In this document: positions 1 through 5,831 of the stretch, piece after piece
How the letters are laid out: every line of letters begins with the position of its first letter
Position numbering within the stretch: position 1 is the stretch's first letter
DNA from: JAFGHJ01 sp964631335
GTDB taxonomy: Bacteria; Hydrothermota; UBA3072
Direction: 5' to 3'
Assembly: GCA_964631335.1 (NCBI GenBank)
Contig: CAZVXD010000079.1
Location: forward strand, 1 to 8,506
DNA length: 8,506 bases
Position numbers and translations under genes: made by a program
Notes under the pieces: model-generated
Databases searched by the model: none
The model's input: the letters and a program-made list of their open reading frames with translations, nothing else
What the model was told of the DNA's origin: nothing

Positions 1-241
1 AGGTTCCTATCGAACCGGCTGCCGGTGTGTTTTTAAGCAATTCTATTTCTTTTTCATCCTGAGCGCTTATATCCAGCAGTTCTTCTTTCAGGACTCCTTC
101 TATTCCGTGAAAACCGGCATAAATTTTTCCGAATTTATCCGGCATTTTTTTGCAGGTTTCTATCACTCCGCGAAGAGAATTATTGATGACCGGAGTGGGT
201 CCGCCTGATTGTGCCACGATTACATTTTTATTCTCATTCAC
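1..241 (-). CDS. Phosphofructokinase, probably PPi-dependent (5' part only)
   Basis: Only the first 80 codons are in the window; the rest lies beyond the left edge. The protein would phosphorylate fructose 6-phosphate to fructose 1,6-bisphosphate in the cytoplasm. The N-terminus reads NVIVAQSGGPTPVINNSL at residues 6-23, the phosphoryl-donor loop of the PFK-A fold. The QSGGPTPVIN version, rather than the SGGDAPGMNA of ATP enzymes, is typical of pyrophosphate-using members. GFHGIEGVL (residues 43-51) and TPAAGSIGT (72-80) match the next conserved blocks. The start is a GTG at 241, chosen because GAGAGGT lies 5 bases upstream and the only nearby ATG (255-257 region) runs straight into a stop. 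The gene begins 10 bases after the stop of the LarA-family gene, so it is very probably co-transcribed. In this context it would return fructose 6-phosphate from the pentose phosphate pathway to glycolysis. The family is secure; the PPi donor is inferred from the motif. Confidence 0.87.
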   Translation of the reverse strand, partial: MNENKNVIVAQSGGPTPVINNSLRGVIETCKKMPDKFGKIYAGFHGIEGVLKEELLDISAQDEKEIELLKNTPAAGSIGT

Positions 242-246
242 TTTTG

Positions 247-253
247 ACCTCTC
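247..253 (-). promoter_or_regulatory. Ribosome binding site overlapping the upstream stop codon
   Basis: GAGAGGT on the minus strand lies 5 bases before the GTG start at 241 and overlaps the TGA stop (252-254) of the LarA-family gene. It supports the GTG start and suggests that translation of the phosphofructokinase is coupled to termination of the gene before it. Confidence 0.6.
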
Positions 254-1508
254 ATTTCCTTTGTTTTAAACGATACAGGGTTTCTCCGGCGTCAGGCACA
301 AGAAGAATCCCTTCGTCTTCTTTGTTTTTCCAATCTAATAGATTAATAGATTTATAGTCTTTGTATCCCAGGTTTATTTTTTCGCATCTTTCCTTCGGTA
401 TGCCCGTGGCAAGAGTTACGTTTATTCTGGGTTTTTCTGTCCCTTTTTCATAAGTTCCTATACCCTTGACGTGTGTTGAATGAGCTTTTATGCCTCCCGG
501 AATTCGGGAAAACTTACCAGGCTGTTTCAGAAAATAATCTCTTACATGGTATCCGATTTCATCCAGTAGTTCTCCGTGTGTGTATGAAACTTCTGTGATA
601 TGTGGAGCGTAAATTATAAGTTCTCCGCTGTTTTCTACTATGTTTTCGAGTTTGTACATGACTTTTCCCGCTGTCCACAGGTCGTCGTACATTTTCGGTG
701 CGACGCCCAGTACTTTTTTAAAAGTTTTGTCTTTATAAACTATGTTTAATTTTTTCGAAAGATCCGCCGCTTCTGTCCAGGCTTCCTCAGGCTGTCCGAT
801 AAATAAACCACTCAGTTTTTTATCTTTTATGACCAGGCAAAAGCAAAGTTTTGGTTTTTTTATGAATGAGGAGGCGATGTCTATAACTTTCCTTACGGGT
901 GTGTCTTTTGTCCCGTTGATTTTGGGATTCGTTATAAGTGCTCCCAGCCAGTGAAAGAAATGCAGCACTTCCGGACCGGCGATTCCCGGGAAAAAATATT
1001 TATTCCCTCCCGAAAAACCTACAACCTCATGAGGGAAGACAGGTCCGACTATAATGATATAGTCGTAATTCAAAATCATCTTGTTAACCTGTACTTCTAC
1101 ATTTTCTTTTAAAAGGCCATTGGAGATTTCTTCTATTTTGTTTTCCGGTATGGTTCCGATTGTCGTAAGAGAGTTCGGGTCGTCCCATTTATGATTGAAA
1201 AAGTTTATCCATGAATATTTTTCTTTTCTTTCCTTCTGTGAAATCCCCACCAGTTTCAGTATTTTTTCTTCTTCCATGGGAGGATGTGTACCCAGAGCAA
1301 CCAGATAATCGAGTTTTTTGACCTTTGCCCCGAGTTGTTCGGTTATTATTTTGAAAAAGAGACTCACCGGAGCTGTGCGTGTGTGGTCGGGTATTATTAC
1401 CAGAACTTTTTTATTCGCGCACTCTATACCGGAAAGAGCTTCCGATGAAAGTTTTTTTGCTTTTTCTTCGGAAAGATATCCTTTTCCCAGACCTTTTCCT
1501 ATTGCCAT
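252..1508 (-). CDS. LarA-family nickel-pincer hydroxyacid racemase/epimerase
   Basis: This 418-residue protein belongs to the LarA (DUF2088) family, whose members use a nickel-pincer nucleotide (NPN) cofactor to invert the alpha-carbon of 2-hydroxy acids. Visible signatures are DHTR (41-44), LGTHPPM (72-78), and the block from PH (159-160) through FSGGNK (165-170) and PGIAG (174-178) to H186. The His160-Lys170-His186 spacing (10 and 16 residues) equals that of His174, Lys184 and His200 in characterised lactate racemase, where Lys184 carries the cofactor and His200 binds nickel. His75 matches the other catalytic His. Lys282 fits the substrate-binding Lys of LarA, but the residue three before it is Thr279 where lactate racemase has Gln, which hints at another substrate. 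Its start overlaps the end of gnd by 10 bases, and a purine-rich GGAAGGGA sits about 13 bases upstream, too far for a good ribosome site, so coupled translation is likely. Between gnd, a mannonate-forming reductase and uxaC, a D-mannonate/D-gluconate 2-epimerase role is the best inference. Cofactor genes larB, larC and larE are not in the window. Confidence 0.9.
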   Translation of the reverse strand: MAIGKGLGKGYLSEEKAKKLSSEALSGIECANKKVLVIIPDHTRTAPVSLFFKIITEQLGAKVKKLDYLVALGTHPPMEEEKILKLVGISQKERKEKYSWINFFNHKWDDPNSLTTIGTIPENKIEEISNGLLKENVEVQVNKMILNYDYIIIVGPVFPHEVVGFSGGNKYFFPGIAGPEVLHFFHWLGALITNPKINGTKDTPVRKVIDIASSFIKKPKLCFCLVIKDKKLSGLFIGQPEEAWTEAADLSKKLNIVYKDKTFKKVLGVAPKMYDDLWTAGKVMYKLENIVENSGELIIYAPHITEVSYTHGELLDEIGYHVRDYFLKQPGKFSRIPGGIKAHSTHVKGIGTYEKGTEKPRINVTLATGIPKERCEKINLGYKDYKSINLLDWKNKEDEGILLVPDAGETLYRLKQRK

Positions 1509-2908
1509 TCTGTATGAAAAATCCCTTCCTTATCTATTCTTCTATAAGTGTGGGCTCCGAAGTAATCTCTCTGTCCCTGTATAAGATTTGCCGGAAGGCG
1601 TTCTTTTCTGTAGCTGTCATAATAACCCAGAGAGGAACCGGTTACCAGGCAGGGGATACCGAATTTGTTGGCTGTCTGTACTACTTCACGAAGCGCCTTC
1701 TGCTTTTCGTTTAGGATTCCTCCGAAGTGGTCGTCGAATAGCAGGTTGGGGAGTTCTTTATTTCTTTCATAAGCTTTTGTTATATCTCCCAGCAGTTTTG
1801 ATCTGATGATACACCCACCTCTCCAGATTTTAGCGATGTTGCCGAGATTTAAATCGAAATCGTATTCCTTTGAGGCTGAAGTTAACAGAGAAAGTCCCTG
1901 GGTGTACGCGAGAATTTCCGAGGCATACAGGGCGTCGTGTACGGTTTGAATGAATTTATCCTTATCTCCGTCGAATTTCAGAGACGGACCTGTAAGTTTT
2001 TTTGAAGCTTCTACCCTTTCGGGTTTATACGCGGAAATAAATCTTGCTTCCACAGCTGAGTCTATAGAAGGTATGGGGACCCCTAAGTCCATAGCGTTTT
2101 GAGACGTCCATTTTCCCGTGCCTTTCTGGGAAGCCTCATCAAGTATAACATCGACCAGCGCCTTACCGGTCTCTTCATCTACTTTTGCTAAAATTTCCCC
2201 TGTAATTTCTATCAGATATGAACCGAGTACGCCCTCATTCCATTTTGAGAAAAGCTCGCCTTGTTCTCCGGCACTTAAATTTAAAACGTCTTTCATCAAA
2301 TCGTAGGATTCGACTATAGTCTGCATAATAGCGTATTCGATACCGTTATGAACCATCTTTACATAGTGCCCCGCGCCAAGCGGTCCCATATAATCGCAGC
2401 AGGGTTCGCCCTGTATCTGAGCCGCGATTTTTGTAAGGATTGGCGCGACAGCATCGTAAGCTTTTTTATGTCCTCCCGGCATAATGGAAGGACCTTTAAG
2501 AGCTCCTTCTTCTCCTCCGCTGACTCCGGTTCCTATATATAAAAGCCCGTTTTCTTCTACTTCTTTAGCTCTTCTTTCCGTGTCTTTGAAGAAAGTGTTT
2601 CCTCCGTCTATTAGTATATCCCCTTTAGAAAGAAGAGGAGTAACTTGACCGATTACCGCGTCTACCGGTTTCCCGGCTTTAACCATTAAGAAAATTTTCC
2701 TCGGAGGCTCGATCGAGTTAACGAATTCCTCCAGAGAATGGGTTCCTATAATGTTTTTTCCCCGTGCTCTGCCTTCGATTAAATTATCGACCTTTGAAAG
2801 TGTTCTGTTATACACTGAGACTGTAAAACCTTTGCTTTCCATATTGAGAGCCAGGTTTTCACCCATTACAGCTAATCCGATCAAACCTATATCAGATTTT
2901 TTATTCAT
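1499..2908 (-). CDS. gnd: 6-phosphogluconate dehydrogenase, decarboxylating
   Basis: This protein oxidises and decarboxylates 6-phosphogluconate to ribulose 5-phosphate with reduction of NADP, in the oxidative pentose phosphate pathway. At 469 residues it matches the long, homodimeric form (E. coli Gnd is about 468). The Rossmann motif GLAVMG is at 11-16, followed by NRT at 34-36, a turn associated with NADP preference. The substrate site shows GVSGGEEGA (128-136) and GPSIMPGG (139-146). Catalytic Lys184 sits in HYVKMVHNGIE (181-191) with His187, Asn188 and Glu191. KGTGKW (262-267), IWRGGCIIRS (361-370) and the C-terminal RDYFGAHTYRR (447-457) are all intact. A strong AGGAGGT lies 6 bases before the ATG. 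The gene follows the SDR reductase after 130 bases holding a dispersed repeat, and its last 10 bases overlap the LarA-family gene. Its place in a uronate cluster suggests that 6-phosphogluconate is a product of that pathway. Confidence 0.96.
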   Translation of the reverse strand: MNKKSDIGLIGLAVMGENLALNMESKGFTVSVYNRTLSKVDNLIEGRARGKNIIGTHSLEEFVNSIEPPRKIFLMVKAGKPVDAVIGQVTPLLSKGDILIDGGNTFFKDTERRAKEVEENGLLYIGTGVSGGEEGALKGPSIMPGGHKKAYDAVAPILTKIAAQIQGEPCCDYMGPLGAGHYVKMVHNGIEYAIMQTIVESYDLMKDVLNLSAGEQGELFSKWNEGVLGSYLIEITGEILAKVDEETGKALVDVILDEASQKGTGKWTSQNAMDLGVPIPSIDSAVEARFISAYKPERVEASKKLTGPSLKFDGDKDKFIQTVHDALYASEILAYTQGLSLLTSASKEYDFDLNLGNIAKIWRGGCIIRSKLLGDITKAYERNKELPNLLFDDHFGGILNEKQKALREVVQTANKFGIPCLVTGSSLGYYDSYRKERLPANLIQGQRDYFGAHTYRRIDKEGIFHTEWQ

Positions 2909-2939
2909 TAATTTACCTCCTGATGTTTATTTGTTTTTG

Positions 2940-2970
2940 ATTTGTGCTATTCGTGTAATTCGTTGTTTCT
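2940..2970 (-). repeat. Dispersed 31-base A/C-rich repeat, copy A
   Basis: Read on the minus strand, this begins AGAAACAAC and contains TACACGAATAGCACAAAT. It matches the plus-strand copy at 5581-5611 at 28 of 31 positions. It lies in the 130-base gap (2909-3038) between the SDR gene and gnd, inside the presumed operon. The rest of that gap is AT-rich, and I see no clear terminator or promoter in it. Confidence 0.7.
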
Positions 2971-3038
2971 AATTTTTTTCTGATTTTTGAACTTTGATAT
3001 GTCATTTTTAATTTTAATATTTAATTCTTGCATTTGTA

Positions 3039-3863
3039 TTAAACCCCGCCGAATGCCGAAAATCCTCCGTCTACGGGAATTACAATACCGTGTACGAATT
3101 CTGCTCCAGGTGAAGCAAGCCACAGAATTGTAGAAACCAGATCGGTAGGATCTCCGAATCTTTTCATCGGTGTGTGTTCTATAATGGTTTTTCCTCTTTC
3201 CGTGAGAGTTTTATTATCTTTATTCATTAATAAATAACGGTTTTGTTCCGTGAGGAAAAATCCCGGGGCTATGGCGTTGACTCTTATTTTATTCGAGTAG
3301 TTTCTGGATATGTGTACCGCCAGCCATTGAGTGAAGTTGCTTATGGCCGCTTTAGCCGCTGAATATACGGGGACCTTGGTTAGAGCAGCGTATGCCGCCA
3401 TCGAGGAGATGTTTATAATTACTCCTTCTCCTTTAGCCGCGATTAATTTACCGAAAACCTGAGTAGTTAAAAATGTCCCCAGGAAATTCAAGTTAAATAC
3501 CCACTTTACAGCATCTTCCGGCAGGTCGAAAAACGATTTGTCGGGACTGGTGGTTGCTTCTGCTTTATTCCCTCCGGCGCCGTTTATTAATATATCCACC
3601 TGACCGAATTTTTCCATTGTTTTTTCAGCCGCTTTTGTAAGATTGTCTTTATCCAATATATTCGTTTTTATGGTGAGGTTTTCTATCTCTTTTGCGTTAA
3701 GCTCTTTACTCAGTTTATCCATTGATTCTTCGGAAATGTCGAGAATTACGACCTTGCCTCCGCGTTCACCTATTGCCCTTGCCATCTCGGAACATAAAAT
3801 CCCTGCTCCGCCGGTTATTACGGCTACTTTTCCTTCAAGATTAAAAAATTTTGATAAGTCCAT
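3039..3863 (-). CDS. SDR-type fructuronate reductase / D-mannonate oxidoreductase
   Basis: This 274-residue classical short-chain dehydrogenase/reductase should reduce D-fructuronate to D-mannonate with NAD(P)H in the cytoplasm. The nucleotide-binding motif is TGGAGILCSEMA (17-28), with NGAGGN at 94-99. The catalytic residues are Ser153 or Ser154 in NISSMAAY and Tyr167/Lys171 in PVYSAAKAA. The region after the PG turn, GFFLTEQNRYLL (201-212), then TPMKRFG (231-237) and the C-terminal DGGFSAFGGV, resemble the YjmF/UxuB SDR group assigned as D-mannonate oxidoreductase rather than generic gluconate 5-dehydrogenases. GGAGGAGA (3871-3878 on the complement) sits 7 bases before the ATG. It starts 51 bases downstream of the uxaC stop, which supplies its substrate. 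The alternative is a 2-keto or 5-keto-gluconate reductase; the family is certain and the substrate rests on motif and context. Confidence 0.88.
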   Translation of the reverse strand: MDLSKFFNLEGKVAVITGGAGILCSEMARAIGERGGKVVILDISEESMDKLSKELNAKEIENLTIKTNILDKDNLTKAAEKTMEKFGQVDILINGAGGNKAEATTSPDKSFFDLPEDAVKWVFNLNFLGTFLTTQVFGKLIAAKGEGVIINISSMAAYAALTKVPVYSAAKAAISNFTQWLAVHISRNYSNKIRVNAIAPGFFLTEQNRYLLMNKDNKTLTERGKTIIEHTPMKRFGDPTDLVSTILWLASPGAEFVHGIVIPVDGGFSAFGGV

Positions 3864-3913
3864 GTTATCATCTCCTCCGATATTTAATTTGAATTTTTTC
3901 TATCGCGAAATAA

Positions 3914-5287
3914 TTATTTGCTTCTTGAATCCAAAAGATTTTTAACTCTATGATAAGATAAGTTTTCAACCAGTTCCTGTGCTACTATTCGGGGGATTTG
4001 TCCCTTTTCCATCATTTCTCCCACCACATTGCTCAAAACCCTTCGAAATACTTCTGTTCTGGATCCGTATGATAAGAGTTTTCGAGAATCGCTTACCATG
4101 GTTCCGCAGTTGGAAATAAGATCGACCGAAGCCACGTATTTTAATTGTGTTTCCATTCCGAACGGACTGTCGTTAAACCACCATGGCGCGCCGATGATTA
4201 CTTTGGGGTAAGCTCGGGCAATTGTTGTTATTGTCGGAAGATGTGTAGGATCCAGGCAATAAATCACTATATCCATATCTTCGGCAAATTCATTTAAGAA
4301 ATATTTGAGACCTCCCGCGAAATCAACGTTTTGAGTAGAGATATCTCCGCCGGAGTCGACTCCCAGGGTTTTTAATAATTCGTTTCTATAATCTCTCACT
4401 GCGCCTATGTGCAGTTGTGTCAGCCAGTTCTTTGCCTTATTTAATTTGCCAAGTTCATTTAGCATAAATGCCTTATAAGCTATTATTTCCTTCTTTTTTA
4501 ATTTTTCGCCCTTAAATGCTCTGCTGTGTATATCGGCAGCGATTTTAGCCGGTACCGGGAAAGAATAAGGTTTTTCCATTCCGTGATCGCTTGCTATACA
4601 GCCGTGTTTGGAGAAATAATCGTGCCTTTTTTCTAAAGCTTTCAAAAGCCCTTCCAGCTGACCTGTATCTTCACCGGTTTTCTTTCCCAGTTCTTCAAGA
4701 AAATCTTTCCAGATGCCGTTTTCGATATTCATTACTTTATCAGGACGCCATGTGGGAAGTATTACCGGTTTTTCTAATTCTTCCCTTGCTTTTTTGTGGT
4801 ATCTCAGATCAGAGGTGGGATCATCTGTTGTGCACATCAATTCTATTCGCATGTATTTTAGTAAATTTTGAGGGGTCATGGATTCATCTTCTAAAAGCGC
4901 TGAAGTCTTTTCCCATATTGCGTCTGAGGTTTGTTTGGAAATTAGTTCCTGGATTCCGAATCTTCTTCTTAAATCGAGATGTATCCACTCATAAGTCGGG
5001 TTCCCGCCGAGCTCCGGGAAGACCTCTGCCAGAGCCGTCCATTTTTCTCTGTTAGTAGATTTGCCGGTGATTTTTTCTTCCGTCACACCCCTTCTCCTCA
5101 TCAATTCCCAGACGTAATGATCGGTTGCGCCTTCGGCTTCCCATATGTCTTTTGCCGGTTTGTTACGAAGTATTTCCTCTATATCTATATGACTGTGGAG
5201 GTCTATTATAGGTAAATCTTTTATTCTCGCGTAAAGTTCTATCGCGGATGTACTTTCTAACAGATAATCATCATCTAAAAACCCCAT
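3914..5287 (-). CDS. uxaC: Glucuronate (uronate) isomerase
   Basis: This protein isomerises D-glucuronate to D-fructuronate (and galacturonate to tagaturonate), the first cytoplasmic step of hexuronate breakdown. At 457 residues it is full length for the UxaC family, a metal-dependent TIM barrel of the amidohydrolase superfamily. The metal motif is DLHSHID (29-35), with Ser where many members have Cys in HxH. Further conserved blocks are TDDPTSDLRYHK (154-165), ASDHG (232-236), QLHIGAVRDYRN (291-302), GGDIS (313-317), LDPTHLPT (345-352), APWWFND (367-373) and DSRKLLSYGSR (400-410). The RDYRN and APWWFNDSPFGME wording resembles, from memory, the Thermotoga-type enzyme more than E. coli UxaC. 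CGGAGAT lies upstream of the ATG at a normal distance. It is the first gene of the metabolic cluster, after about 540 bases without a gene, so its promoter is expected there. Confidence 0.95.
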   Translation of the reverse strand: MGFLDDDYLLESTSAIELYARIKDLPIIDLHSHIDIEEILRNKPAKDIWEAEGATDHYVWELMRRRGVTEEKITGKSTNREKWTALAEVFPELGGNPTYEWIHLDLRRRFGIQELISKQTSDAIWEKTSALLEDESMTPQNLLKYMRIELMCTTDDPTSDLRYHKKAREELEKPVILPTWRPDKVMNIENGIWKDFLEELGKKTGEDTGQLEGLLKALEKRHDYFSKHGCIASDHGMEKPYSFPVPAKIAADIHSRAFKGEKLKKKEIIAYKAFMLNELGKLNKAKNWLTQLHIGAVRDYRNELLKTLGVDSGGDISTQNVDFAGGLKYFLNEFAEDMDIVIYCLDPTHLPTITTIARAYPKVIIGAPWWFNDSPFGMETQLKYVASVDLISNCGTMVSDSRKLLSYGSRTEVFRRVLSNVVGEMMEKGQIPRIVAQELVENLSYHRVKNLLDSRSK

Positions 5288-5341
5288 ATTTTATCTCCGT
5301 GTTTTATAAAAATTTTTAACCTTTTTATTGTAATATCTGAT

Positions 5342-5351
5342 TTGTTAACAA
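5342..5351. promoter_or_regulatory. Candidate operator palindrome upstream of uxaC
   Basis: TTGTTAACAA is a perfect 10-base palindrome about 55-64 bases before the uxaC ATG, where an operator for the uronate cluster would be expected. TTGT-ACAA half sites suit GntR or LacI-type regulators, but no regulator gene is in the window. In AT-rich DNA a palindrome of this length can arise by chance, so this is only a candidate. Confidence 0.3.
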
Positions 5352-5388
5352 GGTAATGTGAATTTGTCGTTCTGTCAAGTCTGCTCCG

Positions 5389-5402
5389 CCACACCACTGT
5401 GG
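5389..5402. repeat. Short inverted repeat (hairpin)
   Basis: CCACA and TGTGG form a 5-base-pair stem around a CCAC loop, immediately before the first A/C-rich repeat word (ACAGAGGATACAGAGAA, 5411-5427). It is a structural observation with no assigned function. Confidence 0.4.
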
Positions 5403-5410
5403 ATTGAACC

Positions 5411-5427
5411 ACAGAGGATACAGAGAA
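5411..5427 (+). repeat. 17-base exact repeat, left copy
   Basis: ACAGAGGATACAGAGAA occurs here and again, identical and in the same orientation, at 8329-8345 on the other side of the lyase-like gene. In the right copy it runs directly into the 31-base repeat; here it is about 154 bases away from it. Confidence 0.75.
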
Positions 5428-5431
5428 GTAC

Positions 5432-5447
5432 GACACCTTGCAGTGTC
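5432..5447. repeat. Short inverted repeat (hairpin)
   Basis: GACAC and GTGTC form a 5-base-pair stem with a 6-base loop. It is followed by a looser inverted pair, TTGTAA (from about 5451) and TTACAA (from about 5472). Function unknown. Confidence 0.35.
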
Positions 5448-5501
5448 TAATTGTAAATTGCAAGTTGGAAATTACAAATTGAAAATAAAAAACAGAGTTA
5501 G

Positions 5502-5531
5502 CCGCAGATGATCACAGATAAGCACAGATTA
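5502..5531 (+). repeat. Three-unit tandem array, 10-base period
   Basis: Three consecutive 10-base units, CCGCAGATGA, TCACAGATAA and GCACAGATTA, share the core CRCAGATNA. It belongs to the same class of A/C/purine-rich words as the arrays at 5646-5672 and 8278-8300. Confidence 0.7.
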
Positions 5532-5580
5532 AAAAAAGAGATAATTTGTAGTTTAAGACTCCCCAGCTCTAAAAACTTAG

Positions 5581-5611
5581 AGAAACAACAAATAACACGA
5601 ACAGCACAAAT
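5581..5611 (+). repeat. Dispersed 31-base A/C-rich repeat, copy B
   Basis: It begins AGAAACAACAAAT and ends AACAGCACAAAT. It matches copy A (2940-2970, opposite strand) at 28 of 31 positions and copy C (8342-8372) at 26 of 31. Confidence 0.75.
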
Positions 5612-5645
5612 TATTTTTTAACTCAAACACAAAAGCTATGTTTAA

Positions 5646-5672
5646 CCGCAAAGAACACAAAGATACAAAGAA
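5646..5672 (+). repeat. Three-unit tandem array, 9-base period
   Basis: Three 9-base units, CCGCAAAGA, ACACAAAGA and TACAAAGAA, follow one another. The CACAAAGA word recurs in the right-hand array at 8286-8293. Confidence 0.65.
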
Positions 5673-5693
5673 TTTATTTTTGTTTTTTTAACC

Positions 5694-5726
5694 CGAAACT
5701 TTAAACGCGAAACACGAAACTTAAAA
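5694..5726 (+). repeat. CGAAACTT(T)AAA direct repeat
   Basis: CGAAACTTTAAA (5694-5705) and CGAAACTTAAAA (5715-5726) lie 21 bases apart with an intervening CGCGAAACA, giving a small array of CGAAAC words in the same repeat-rich gap. Confidence 0.55.
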
Positions 5727-5773
5727 TTTTATCTCACACAAATCGCGAAAAAACACAAAGTTTTGTTATTACT

Positions 5774-5796
5774 TTCTAACCTTCTAACATCTTAAC
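5774..5796 (+). repeat. TTCTAAC array, 8-base period
   Basis: TTCTAAC, TTCTAAC and TCTTAAC follow one another at 8-base spacing. The pyrimidine-rich plus strand contrasts with the purine-rich words before it. It ends about 35 bases beyond the stop of the lyase-like gene. Confidence 0.5.
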
Positions 5797-5831
5797 TACT
5801 TTAAGATTATTTGACTATTAAACTTGTTAAA

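Larger units (their letters stand above)
5288..5831. other. Repeat-rich intergenic region without a gene
   Basis: This 544-base gap separates the secreted lyase-like gene from uxaC. I find no credible coding region or RNA gene. Nearest uxaC are AT-rich sequence and a 10-base palindrome that may be regulatory. From about 5405 to 5800 the plus strand is a mosaic of A/C/purine-rich words: CACAGA and CACAAAG arrays, the 31-base repeat, CGAAACTT repeats and TTCTAAC repeats, listed separately. A short inverted repeat at 5791-5805 (CTTAA, 5-base loop, TTAAG) lies just beyond the lyase stop but is too weak and AT-rich to call a terminator. Confidence 0.75.

Noticed and set aside
252..1508. Simple annotation as lactate racemase
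   Set aside because: The family match is good, but the substrate-site change and the uronate/gluconate neighbours make lactate an unsupported substrate.
3039..5287. Galacturonate route (tagaturonate to altronate) as the main pathway
   Set aside because: UxaC can act on galacturonate, but the SDR motifs fit mannonate oxidoreductases, no altronate dehydratase is present, and C2 epimerisation of altronate would not lead to 6-phosphogluconate.
5275..5463. Small minus-strand open frame of 62 codons overlapping the uxaC start
   Set aside because: It crosses repeat DNA and the uxaC start region, has no good ribosome site and no recognisable domain.
5405..5800. Repeat-rich gap read as a CRISPR array
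   Set aside because: Repeats are too short, unequal in period, lack unique 30-base spacers, and no cas genes are present.
5791..5805. Intrinsic terminator after the lyase gene
   Set aside because: The CTTAA/TTAAG stem is 5 base pairs, entirely weak apart from one pair at the end, and is not followed by a clear T-run on the minus strand.
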